NCBI RefSeq assembly: GCF_900116445.1 | Contig: NZ_FPBH01000004.1 | Location: 310,001-374,000, forward strand | DNA: 64,000 nucleotides | From: Paraburkholderia aspalathi | GTDB taxonomy: Bacteria > Pseudomonadota > Gammaproteobacteria > Burkholderiales > Burkholderiaceae | Direction of reading: 5' to 3' | Shown here: positions 28,141-35,870 of the stretch, one piece after another | How positions within the stretch are numbered: position 1 is the first letter of the stretch | Layout: every line of letters starts with the position of its first letter | The notes under the pieces: model-generated | The model's database searches: none | Told to the model about the DNA's origin: nothing | Seen by the model: the letters and a program-made list of their open reading frames with translations, nothing else | Translations under genes and position numbers: made by a program

Positions 28141-28560
28141 TCAGCCCGCTGCGGCCCGCTCCGCACTTTCCTGCAGGCCGGAAAGCTGTGCCAACGCGTC
28201 GGCCGCGCGCTCGAGCGGTACAAAAATATGATCGTGAAAGGCAGCGGCAACGACGTTGCAGCTGATGCTGGCCTTCGTCAGCGCCTCAGCCACCGCGGCA
28301 GTGAGTCCTACCGCCTGCAGATCGGAATGAACGGTCAATGTAATCCACGCTGCCCGGAAAAGCACCGGTAACCCTTCGCGCACCGCCGTTGGCTCATCAA
28401 TGATGACGGTCAATCCCTCGCGCTCACGAAAGGTCGCAAGGGGAGCGAGCCGGGAAACATCCCTGTCTGCCTGCACGGACGAAAAAACATAGGCGCCTTC
28501 ATTCAGCTCTGGCTGCATCGACGCCAGCAGCTGTGAGAGATCCGAGACCGGTTGGCTCAC
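28141..28560 (-). CDS. ACT-domain protein
   Basis: This 139-residue protein contains tandem ACT-like modules (LTVIIDEPTAVREGL then ITLTVHSDLQAVGLTAAVAEAL and SCNVVAAAFHDHIFVPLERAADAL), the layout of small stand-alone ACT_7 proteins thought to bind amino acids. I start it at GTG 28560, which has AGGA six bases upstream; the frame continues upstream without family features. It is divergent from the HTH gene across a 185-base spacer. Confidence 0.7.
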   Translation of the reverse strand: MSQPVSDLSQLLASMQPELNEGAYVFSSVQADRDVSRLAPLATFREREGLTVIIDEPTAVREGLPVLFRAAWITLTVHSDLQAVGLTAAVAEALTKASISCNVVAAAFHDHIFVPLERAADALAQLSGLQESAERAAAG

Positions 28561-28745
28561 TGGGTTTCCTGTTGGAGAGAAGTCATCGGGCAGGACACCG
28601 GCGATTCCAGCTGCAAGCGGTGCCTGCGTCGTTTTCACAGCACTATTGTGATCGAAACGGAAAATTGTCACTCATAGTGCGTCCTATCATAGAGCGTGGC
28701 CTCAAACAGGTCAAATCCGTACCCTTCGATATCTTTCCGATCGAG

Positions 28746-28976
28746 ATGTCGATGCAGTACGACCCGCTTGTCCTGTTTGGCAAACGCCTGATTGCGCTTC
28801 GCAAGGCGCGCGGCTGGTCGCAGGAGCGTCTGGCGCTCGAGAGCGGCCTCGCCCGGTCGTACATTGGCGGCATCGAGCGGGGTCAGCGCAACATCGCCCT
28901 CTATAACATCTGTGTGCTGGCTGTCACACTCGGGATTTCACCCGCTTCAATGCTCGATTTTGATGAGCTTGCGTGA
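28746..28976 (+). CDS. XRE-family helix-turn-helix regulator
   Basis: This is a 76-residue DNA-binding protein consisting almost only of a Cro/C1 helix-turn-helix (FGKRLIALRKARGWSQERLA, then SGLARSYIGGIERGQRN). It ends in ISPASMLDFDELA. ATG 28746 and ATG 28752 are both possible starts. Such one-domain repressors often control adjacent genes of a mobile element; the targets here are unknown. Confidence 0.8.
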   Translation: MSMQYDPLVLFGKRLIALRKARGWSQERLALESGLARSYIGGIERGQRNIALYNICVLAVTLGISPASMLDFDELA

Positions 28977-29381
28977 CAGATCACGCACACTTGGGATCCG
29001 TCACAAAAGGAAGGGACAAGGCAAGATGCTCGTGTATCCAACGCGACGCCTATGCACGGCGTGTGGCATATCGTGATGCGTCGTGAACTCAAAAGCTATC
29101 CCGTTATAGCGGTCTCGCAGGAAATAAAGATGGCGCGGTTATCACCTTGATTTTTCGATTTGGCCGGCTATGATTCGCGATTGAAGTTGCCCGCTGGAGC
29201 CCATCCAGCATCCCTTGCAGCACCGTCGCTTTGCGACACCTTTTGCGGTTGCGCTTCGTCCCATTGTCTGGACCGCCGCAGGTCGTTTGACCAGAAGCTT
29301 CCTTCCTTGCCCGCCCCGGGGAATTACCATTCCCCGACGCGGGACATGGCGATTCCCCTTTTTTCGTTCTGGAGAATCGTC
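28977..29381 (+). promoter_or_regulatory. Leader region of the ICE accessory block
   Basis: No gene is seen in these 405 bases. They contain the small hairpin GTCGC-TTT-GCGAC (about 29224-29236) and a perfect hairpin CGGGGAAT-TACC-ATTCCCCG (29317-29336). A GGAG ribosome site follows, before ATG 29382. This is the first of several similar leaders in the block. Confidence 0.45.
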
Positions 29382-30053
29382 ATGAATCAGTCAGTCGAAC
29401 CCCGCAAGTATTTCGACCTTCATCTGCGTGGCCTCGGGTATCTGTCGCGCGTGCGCGACGTAGCCGCCAAAGGCAATGGCCGCAGCAAGGCGAAACCCTT
29501 CCTCGCATGCGCCATTTCCGCGTTTCATGGCGATCCGAATGTCGAGAACGGCATCGTCTATCTTCCGCTCGACCTGATCGTCGCCGGCGAAAAGGCCAGG
29601 GAAGCGGTCCGCGCCGTGATGGACGACGCGAACGATCCCGATGTGAAAGTCCTCGTTGCCTTCCGCTCGGGTGACCATTACATCCGGACGTTCGAGCGTA
29701 CCGGCAACCGCGCGGGCGAAACCGGAGCCGTACTCAAGGGGCGCCTGCTCAAGCTCTTCTGGGTCAAGGTCGACGGCCAGGAAGTGTACCGCGATGAAAG
29801 TGATGGAAGCGACGACGCCGACACGGAAAACGATCAGGCGCCGGAACGGGTCAACGCATATGTACCGTCCACTGACCCTCGTGATCAGCACGATTCGGCC
29901 AGCGTCGAGGAGCTTCCGGGCAGTAGCAATGCGCGGGAACCCAGCGAAGCGCCGTCTCCGGCTGAGCGCACTGCTCCGCGCACCAACCGCTATCCAACCC
30001 TGCGCCGTCATGGCAACGCCAGTGCCCGTCGTGCGCCCGTCAGTGCCGACTGA
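29382..30053 (+). CDS. DUF3577 / STY4534-like ICE protein
   Basis: The N-terminal ~120 residues (YFDLHLRGLGYLSRVRDV ... KPFLACAISAFHGD) match the DUF3577 family found in integrative elements, sometimes annotated as an ICE replication protein. The C-terminal ~100 residues are acidic and Pro/Ser-rich and look disordered, longer than in most relatives. The start is ATG 29382 with GGAG upstream. A single-stranded DNA-related role is suggested in the literature for this group; I cannot confirm it from motifs. Confidence 0.7.
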   Translation: MNQSVEPRKYFDLHLRGLGYLSRVRDVAAKGNGRSKAKPFLACAISAFHGDPNVENGIVYLPLDLIVAGEKAREAVRAVMDDANDPDVKVLVAFRSGDHYIRTFERTGNRAGETGAVLKGRLLKLFWVKVDGQEVYRDESDGSDDADTENDQAPERVNAYVPSTDPRDQHDSASVEELPGSSNAREPSEAPSPAERTAPRTNRYPTLRRHGNASARRAPVSAD

Positions 30054-30553
30054 ACCGTAACCCCTCGTCCCCCGCCTCGCGGGGGTCTTCTCCCACGCAC
30101 GACCGGTCTGCCGGTTTTCCCGGGCGACGTATCACGAAACGCCCGGGAAAGCCGGCGCCGGCCACCATGCGCTCTGGGTTCACGGTGGCCCGAACACGCC
30201 GTGCCGTTTGTGCCGGAACGATTTCTCCGGCCCAGACACGCGCCTGGCAGGTTCAACTGCCAGGCGTCATGCGTCATTCGCTTCTCACCTGCAATGAAAG
30301 TACGCATGAGAGCGAATGACGCATGACGGTTTCACTGCCGGCCTGCCAGCTTGCAGGCCCGTCTGTCGCCACGCTAGGCGACACCTTTACAGCCAGCTTC
30401 CGGTGCCACTGTCTGCACGGCTGTTCCCGCGTCACGCGACGCGGGCTCCGGAATCACCTCCTTTCACGCCTTCGGGCCTCACCTTGTCCAACCTTCGCGG
30501 GGATGCGCTTCCCCGCCCGGGCAGCCGTTCGCCGCGTCTTTCCGGAGAACGTC
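30054..30553 (+). repeat. 500-base leader packed with inverted repeats
   Basis: No gene is seen. At least seven hairpins can be drawn. They include CCCCCGC/GCGGGGG at 30069-30085 followed by TCTTCT (possible terminator of the DUF3577 gene), TTTCCCGGGCG/CGCCCGGGAAA within 30111-30155 and CGCCTGGCAG/CTGCCAGGCG at 30241-30266. Others are the 18-bp repeat at 30265-30328, GTCGCC/GGCGAC near 30364, and CCCGCGTC/GACGCGGG near 30427-30447. The last part leads into the GGAG site of the antirestriction gene. Confidence 0.6.
30265..30328. repeat. Perfect 18-bp inverted repeat with internal direct repeats
   Basis: The arms CGTCATGCGTCATTCGCT (30265-30282) and its exact complement (30311-30328) enclose 28 bases. 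Each arm contains the heptamer GCGTCAT or its complement in tandem. The left arm overlaps the 3' arm of the preceding 10-bp hairpin. It could be a protein-binding site, a transfer or replication element, or an RNA structure. Confidence 0.65.
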
Positions 30554-30973
30554 ATGACTCAATCCAGCAAAACACACGGCATCACTGCCACGATCGTGCC
30601 TGATGAACGCCGCATCGATATCCTGCCGCGCTATTTCGGCAGGCACATGATCCGCGCGGAAGTTGCTGTCTACACCGCAATGTCATCGTTATGCGACACC
30701 TATCACGGCGGATTCTGGGACTACATCGAACTGTCCAACGGCGCATTCTATATGTCACCGCGCAAGGATGGGCCGCTTGCCATCACCTGCGACGGCAACG
30801 GATACGACGGCGAGATGAGCAGCGATGCCGCAGGCATTGTTGCCACGCTGTTCGCGCTGAATGCAATGGCGTGGTCGACCGAAGACGCAAGCTTCACCGA
30901 CCTCTATCACAGGCTGCTCGCCTTCGTACCGTCTCACGCGGAAAGCCGCGAAATCTTCGCGGCGATCGACTGA
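30554..30973 (+). CDS. klcA: Antirestriction protein KlcA/ArdB
   Basis: This small cytoplasmic protein protects incoming DNA from type I restriction. The 139 residues match the ArdB/KlcA family throughout: the ILPRYFGRHMIRAE start, GGFWDYIELSNGAFYMSP, and SSDAAGIVATLFALNAMAW. The start is ATG 30554 with GGAG eight bases upstream. Its presence fits a broad-host conjugative element. Confidence 0.88.
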   Translation: MTQSSKTHGITATIVPDERRIDILPRYFGRHMIRAEVAVYTAMSSLCDTYHGGFWDYIELSNGAFYMSPRKDGPLAITCDGNGYDGEMSSDAAGIVATLFALNAMAWSTEDASFTDLYHRLLAFVPSHAESREIFAAID

Positions 30974-31049
30974 CGTCCTGCCCTTCTCTTACACCCTGCG
31001 GAACGCATCCCGCTGGGGCGCGTCTCCGCGACTCATCACGGAGATGCCC

Positions 31050-31637
31050 ATGTCAAACTGTAGCTGCCGTGCCGTCAAAGCATCCGTCGACAAGCCCCGC
31101 GACGTCGGATTGCACTACTGGCCGGGTGTCCGAACGAAACACCACGCGCGAACGTCAGGGACGCTTGCCCACGCCGCGAACCGGCCCGTCGACGAAGGCG
31201 ATCCTTCGCAACAGGCTTTCCGGTGCCGTGACGGTCGGATATTGCCGCGCTACACGAACCGGAGCGTCGGTCTTTCCGACGGCCTCTATCTCGGCCTCTT
31301 CAACGGGCGCGACGATCCGCTCGGATCCCCGCTTGTCGACGGGTTTGACGGACCTCTAATCGGCCGACTGCGCTATTGCCACACGATCAGGGCCCGCGAT
31401 ATCGAACTGGAAGTTCTCGATCCGTTCGAAGCGCGCCTGTTCTTCCCCGACATGGCGTACGTCGCCGGGCCGGATGGCGAGGTTCTGACCGCAAAGATCG
31501 TGATGCCAATCCCGCTCATGTTCAACTCAGGAGCCATCGTCTTCGATGGCCGCTACTTCGCCGACTGGACCGTGTTCATCATCAGCGCCGTTCGTACCGC
31601 GACGGGTCGCGATCTTCGCGCGCAGCAGCGCGTGTGA
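31050..31637 (+). CDS. Hypothetical ICE accessory protein
   Basis: The 195-residue soluble protein is not recognised. It has Cys residues at the N-terminus (CSCRAV) and a conserved-looking core (YLGLFNGRDDP, IGRLRYCHTIRARDIELEV, FFPDMAYVAGPDGEVLTAKIVMP). The start ATG 31050 has GGAG six bases upstream; the open frame extends upstream into the klcA gene in another frame. It belongs to the run of separately led accessory genes. Confidence 0.6.
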   Translation: MSNCSCRAVKASVDKPRDVGLHYWPGVRTKHHARTSGTLAHAANRPVDEGDPSQQAFRCRDGRILPRYTNRSVGLSDGLYLGLFNGRDDPLGSPLVDGFDGPLIGRLRYCHTIRARDIELEVLDPFEARLFFPDMAYVAGPDGEVLTAKIVMPIPLMFNSGAIVFDGRYFADWTVFIISAVRTATGRDLRAQQRV

Positions 31638-31733
31638 CGCCGGCATCACGGTCGCCGTTTTCACTTTTTTCCATCATCTGCACCGCACCAGCGGTGCTTC
31701 CCCGCGGGGCATCGCCCCGCCCCGGGAACGATG

Positions 31734-31753
31734 CCTCGCCTCACCTTGCGAGG
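31734..31753 (+). promoter_or_regulatory. Hairpin covering the ribosome site of the next gene
   Basis: CCTCGC (31734-31739) pairs with GCGAGG (31748-31753). The second arm contains the GAGGA ribosome site for ATG 31760. The structure could mask the site. A further hairpin, GCGGGGC-ATC-GCCCCGC, lies at 31704-31720 and another at 31681-31696. Confidence 0.5.
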
Positions 31754-31759
31754 ATCATC

Positions 31760-32329
31760 ATGGGATGGCTGTTTGGTCATGGACAGACGCGTGCGCAACT
31801 CATCGCTCGCCTGACAGGCGACGAGGCGCATGACGGCTTCACACGTCGCTGCCTTCGTCACTGCACCAGTGGCAACGTACTGTGGACCGTCTGGGAAATT
31901 GAACGCGCAGCAGGCGTTGCGCCAATGCGTTTCATCGGCTGCGACCTGCTCGCATGGGACAAAACCTGCGCGGGCTGGGGATACAAGGATATGTGCGAGG
32001 AGATGGAACCGCTTTACTACTCCTGCCCGCTCGCCTATCTCGACATGGTCCCGCCCGTGGCGCCCGCATGGCGCGAGCAGGTTCGCGCATGGCATACGGC
32101 ACGCTCACGGGCACACTCATGCCCGCTCGCGCCAGGCGATGTGCTCACACTCAGCGGCCTGTCGATAAAGGAGGCTGTCGTCGTGAGTCGACATCATCGC
32201 TCGTGGATCGTCGAAAGCGGCGGGCGGCTGTTCAGGTTTCCGCCACGTCTGTTCCGTCATATCGTCGCGCAGCGCAGCGCCGACGCGTGCGGCCCGCAAC
32301 ACGGGGCTGATGCATCAACGCCGTCATGA
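31760..32329 (+). CDS. Hypothetical protein (MGWLFG-type, DUF6927-like)
   Basis: The 189-residue protein begins MGWLFGHGQTRAQLIARLTG, a beginning I associate with DUF6927 proteins of plasmids and ICEs. The centre is rich in Trp and Cys (GCDLLAWDKTCAGWGYKDMCEEMEP) and it ends in a basic region. The ribosome site sits inside a hairpin. Function unknown. Confidence 0.6.
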   Translation: MGWLFGHGQTRAQLIARLTGDEAHDGFTRRCLRHCTSGNVLWTVWEIERAAGVAPMRFIGCDLLAWDKTCAGWGYKDMCEEMEPLYYSCPLAYLDMVPPVAPAWREQVRAWHTARSRAHSCPLAPGDVLTLSGLSIKEAVVVSRHHRSWIVESGGRLFRFPPRLFRHIVAQRSADACGPQHGADASTPS

Positions 32330-32587
32330 CGCGTCGCGCTCCCTGCGCGACCTGCCGGAAGTTTCCGTCCATGAGCTTGCGGAAATGAACATGACTGCTG
32401 CCTGTCCGTGCCGGTTGCGCATCGCCCTATCGGCAAAACCTGTCAGCAGGACCTGCAACGTTTCGTTCGGCGGGTCGGCTGTGCCGCTGTGCTCACCGCG
32501 CAGCGGCCGTCTGTCCGCACGATCTTTCCCAAACCGCGGGACACCATGCCCGCCAGGGAAGGTCCCGCCCCACTCCGTGGAGGCATC

Positions 32588-33148
32588 ATGATTTCGCTTT
32601 CCGGCACGCTTGACGTGCGCACCATCAAGGGCAGCAACGGCCCCTTCCAGGTCGGCGAACTGACGACGTCCGTCGGCGACTTCAAGGTCAAGGACAAGCT
32701 GCTTGAGCAGTTCGAACCGGGTGCCTACACCGGCACCTTTCTGATCGACAAAATCTATCCGCACAGCTACGTGTGGTATGGCAAGGTCACCGTCGAAATC
32801 CGCGCGAAGCTCGCCGACGTGCAACTGGACAACGACGAACCGTTCAGCGAGACCGGGCGCGAGTCCGCCTCGACGGAGCCGGACCCCGTCGACGAGGAAC
32901 GCCTACCGGCCGCTCCTCGCCCCGCCCACGCGGAAGAAGCGCCCGCAGCCGCGCAGACGGGCAATGATGCTGGTGAGCTGTATCTGCCCGATCTCTTCGG
33001 AACCGACCTGGCCGATGCGATCGTCGCCGGCGAGCCGGTGAAGCTTGATCCGACCGTCGATCGCGGCGTGTTCCGTCAACAGCGCGACCAGCTTCGCGCA
33101 TTTGGCTACGCCTTCCAGGCGTCTACCCAGACCTGGCTGAAGGCCTGA
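32588..33148 (+). CDS. DUF3275-family ICE protein
   Basis: The N-terminal ~85 residues (SGTLDVRTIKGSNGPFQVGEL ... GTFLIDKIYPHSY) match DUF3275, a small beta-rich family conserved in ICE accessory blocks. An acidic Pro/Ala linker follows, then a C-terminal stretch ending FGYAFQASTQTWLKA. The start is ATG 32588 behind GGAGG, which is partly paired with CTCC in a small hairpin. The 258-base leader upstream contains further inverted repeats (for example GCGGG/CCCGC near 32536-32553). Confidence 0.75.
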   Translation: MISLSGTLDVRTIKGSNGPFQVGELTTSVGDFKVKDKLLEQFEPGAYTGTFLIDKIYPHSYVWYGKVTVEIRAKLADVQLDNDEPFSETGRESASTEPDPVDEERLPAAPRPAHAEEAPAAAQTGNDAGELYLPDLFGTDLADAIVAGEPVKLDPTVDRGVFRQQRDQLRAFGYAFQASTQTWLKA

Positions 33149-33215
33149 TTCCGATCCACCTTCGGTGTGCCAGGCTTCCAGGCTCCGGCACACCCGTCAC
33201 CCACAGGAGATTCGT

Positions 33216-34322
33216 ATGGCCCTGATCTTTCCTCGTCTAGCGCGAAATTTTGTGAAGAACGGGTACTTTCCGACCGACGCCGTCACGCTCGCGCGCATCG
33301 TGCCGGCACTCGCGCTGGCCGATCCCGACCGTCCCTCGCGACTGCTCGATCCCTGCTGCGGTGAAGGCGCGGCGCTGCAGGAACTGAAGGCTTCGCTCGT
33401 TGCGCACTCCACAACGCCCGATAGGGTTCGCGCCTTTGGTGTCGAGTACGACCGCGAGCGTGCGTGGCACGCGAAGGAAGTGCTCGATACGGTTGCGCAC
33501 ACTGACGTTCACGACATGTTCATCACGGCCCGTAGCATGGGACTGCTGTTCCTCAATCCACCGTACGGTGATGTCGTATCTGACAAGGCACAGACGGGCG
33601 AACGCCAGCCGGATCGTCTCGAGAAGATCTTCTACCTCAGGACGGTCCCCTGGCTCGCATTTGGCGGCGTGCTAGTCCTGATCGTGCCGCATTACGTGAT
33701 GGACCGCGAGTTCGCCACGATGATTGCCCGCAACTTCACACAGGTCCAGGTGTTCCTCGCGCCCGACCAGACGTTCAGGCAGCTTGTGCTTGTCGGCGTC
33801 AAGCGCCGGGCGGATGGGGTCGACGCCGCACTGGCCGCGCGCCTGGCCCGCATCCATGAGGGCGAACTGCCATCTGAGCTGCCGCGAAGCTGGACGGCCG
33901 AGCCGTATCGCATCCCTTCGATGGCCGGCGAATACGCTTTCATGTCGGCACGGATCGACGCGCCGCAGCTCGAACACGAGTTGCAGCGCCTGAAGCACGC
34001 CACGCTCTGGCCACAGTTCGCCACGATGTTTGCGGCGAAGGCTGTCACGCCGCGGCGTCCACTACGTGATCTGTCCGACTGGCATCTCGCGCTCGCGCTT
34101 GCAGCCGGGCAGATCACAGGTGTGGTGACGGGCGCCGACGGCACGCGCCTGTTGATCCGCGGCGACACCATCAAGCAGAAGCAGCAGGAAGTCCAGATCG
34201 AGGAAACCGACAAGGGCGAAATCCGGACCACGATCCTGATGCGCGACCGGTTTGTTCCGACGATCGCGGGCATTGACTTCACCCCCGGCCCTAACCTCGG
34301 CCGGATTGTCACGATCCGCTAA
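33216..34322 (+). CDS. DNA N6-adenine-type methyltransferase (DUF6094-like)
   Basis: The 368-residue protein has a class I SAM-binding motif (RLLDPCCGEGAALQEL) and the catalytic NPPY motif of amino-methyltransferases (LLFLNPPYGD), in the order typical of gamma-like N6-adenine enzymes. The C-terminal half has no other domain I recognise. It should methylate adenine in DNA, perhaps to protect the element. It sits between DUF3275 and a small unknown gene. The leader has an 8-bp inverted repeat (33164-33194). Confidence 0.75.
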   Translation: MALIFPRLARNFVKNGYFPTDAVTLARIVPALALADPDRPSRLLDPCCGEGAALQELKASLVAHSTTPDRVRAFGVEYDRERAWHAKEVLDTVAHTDVHDMFITARSMGLLFLNPPYGDVVSDKAQTGERQPDRLEKIFYLRTVPWLAFGGVLVLIVPHYVMDREFATMIARNFTQVQVFLAPDQTFRQLVLVGVKRRADGVDAALAARLARIHEGELPSELPRSWTAEPYRIPSMAGEYAFMSARIDAPQLEHELQRLKHATLWPQFATMFAAKAVTPRRPLRDLSDWHLALALAAGQITGVVTGADGTRLLIRGDTIKQKQQEVQIEETDKGEIRTTILMRDRFVPTIAGIDFTPGPNLGRIVTIR

Positions 34323-34342
34323 CCTGGATCATCTTCGTCAAA

Positions 34343-34365
34343 CCCGCGGGGCAACGCCCCGCGGG
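34343..34365 (+). terminator. Strong GC hairpin after the methyltransferase gene
   Basis: A perfect 10-bp stem, CCCGCGGGGC with GCCCCGCGGG around AAC, begins 21 bases after the stop codon. No T-run follows. It may end the upstream message or form the leader of the next gene. Confidence 0.45.
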
Positions 34366-34396
34366 GGCGGGATCCGCACTTCACGGACACGACATC

Positions 34397-34849
34397 ATGA
34401 ATGATACGAGCCTCCGGAGGCAGCCATTGCCCGCCTTCATGGTCGGCTACAGTCTTGACCATAGCCACCGCGTCGTCGTCGGCGTTCGGGCCGCCAGCGC
34501 CGATGCCGCCTGTGCCATCGCACGTGCGGCCTTCGACGCCGGAACATTGTGGGACGATACGCCGGACATACCACTGCTCTACGACGACTACGAAGAGCTT
34601 GATGGTCAGGTCCTCAACTTCGACGCCACGTCGGTCGCCACGTGGCCGGCCGCCGATGTCTCGGTACGCGCCGCAAGATTGCATGCAGCCGCGCATCGGC
34701 TGCTCGCGTTCGCACGACTTGCCGACCGACGGCTACCGCTCGCAGCAGCGATCGAAGCGTGGCACCCCGATACCCTTGTGCCGATGACGGTCACCGCCGA
34801 ACAGGCTCGCGAACTGCGTGCATTGCTGGAAAGGCTCCGTGCCTGCTGA
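34397..34849 (+). CDS. Hypothetical ICE accessory protein
   Basis: The 150-residue protein is Ala-rich and largely helical. The first half has an alternating pattern (MVGYSLDHSHRVVVGVRAAS, then a Tyr/Asp-rich acidic stretch YDDYEELDGQV). The start ATG 34397 is preceded by a hairpin leader. I do not recognise the family. A GCGCCCC/GGGGCGC hairpin follows at about 34880. Confidence 0.55.
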   Translation: MNDTSLRRQPLPAFMVGYSLDHSHRVVVGVRAASADAACAIARAAFDAGTLWDDTPDIPLLYDDYEELDGQVLNFDATSVATWPAADVSVRAARLHAAAHRLLAFARLADRRLPLAAAIEAWHPDTLVPMTVTAEQARELRALLERLRAC

Positions 34850-35125
34850 CGCACGAACCCGTTTTTTGGACGTACCTGCGCGCCCCTCGAAAGGGGCGCT
34901 TTCCCGGAGAGTCCCACACGACGTTCGGGGAAAGCGTTTCCCGCTGATCTGCCGGCAGCAGATCCGTCGTCGCCCGTGACGCGACACCCTTCGTATCACC
35001 CGCAGCTTTCTTCCGGCGCCTTCGTCTGCGCGGCTGCGGCTTCCTTCGCGAAGTCCCGGAATTTCCTCAACCCGCCCGGGTCTGCACCCGGTGGGTGCGC
35101 CGGACATTCAGACTGGAGCACCCTC

Positions 35126-35737
35126 ATGCTGTATCCCATCAAGGAACTGCAGGACATCTTCGTCGATGCCTGCGTACGTGCACCCGATGGCGAACTCGCC
35201 TTAGTCTCGGCCTTCGGACGCGATGGCGCCGTTCAGCAGCTCTATGCCTCGCTGCACCTGGGCGTCCAGGAAGGCGGCATCCGGCAGCTCACGCTGCTTG
35301 ATCCACACAGCAGCCAGCCGGTTGCGGTCATCCCTGTCGGCGACCCGCGGCGGCTCGACAAGTACAGCGGCCGCCTGCCGAAAGACAACCTGTTCGGCAA
35401 CCTTGTCCATACCTGGATTTATGACGAGTTGCTCCTCAACCCATCGAAAGCCGCTGGTTCGGCATGGTTGCTAATTGATCGCGACACACAGGCGCACGAC
35501 GACGGGTCCCTTCAGGCCCGCGTCTGGTCGCTGATCGAACATCTCAGTCCAATACCGCTGCTGCCGCCTTGGCGTACGCCGGTGCTCGACGCACTTGGCG
35601 CTCAGCTCGTCAGCCATCTCGGCAACACACCTTATGCGCCTGTCGGCCGCATCCATGCTTCGCGGGTCACGCTCCCCGACACGTTCGGAAAGGCGATTTC
35701 GGATTTCGTCAGCAGCGGCACGCTCACGCTCGACTGA
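35126..35737 (+). CDS. Hypothetical ICE accessory protein
   Basis: This 203-residue soluble protein is not recognised. Its start ATG 35126 lies behind a GGAG site and a leader that includes the hairpin GCACCC-GGT-GGGTGC (35084-35098). No catalytic motif, signal peptide or membrane segment is visible. Position between the methyltransferase and helicase genes suggests conserved element maintenance genes. Confidence 0.55.
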   Translation: MLYPIKELQDIFVDACVRAPDGELALVSAFGRDGAVQQLYASLHLGVQEGGIRQLTLLDPHSSQPVAVIPVGDPRRLDKYSGRLPKDNLFGNLVHTWIYDELLLNPSKAAGSAWLLIDRDTQAHDDGSLQARVWSLIEHLSPIPLLPPWRTPVLDALGAQLVSHLGNTPYAPVGRIHASRVTLPDTFGKAISDFVSSGTLTLD

Positions 35738-35870
35738 CGCGCACTAACACGCACTAACGCTCGTCCAGGCCGCACAAGCCGCATCCGCGGCTCTCTACAT
35801 TCACCCCAACCTGCGGGACTCACGCATCCCGCCAGGGGAACGTGCGACCCGCGTCTTATGGAGACGCATC

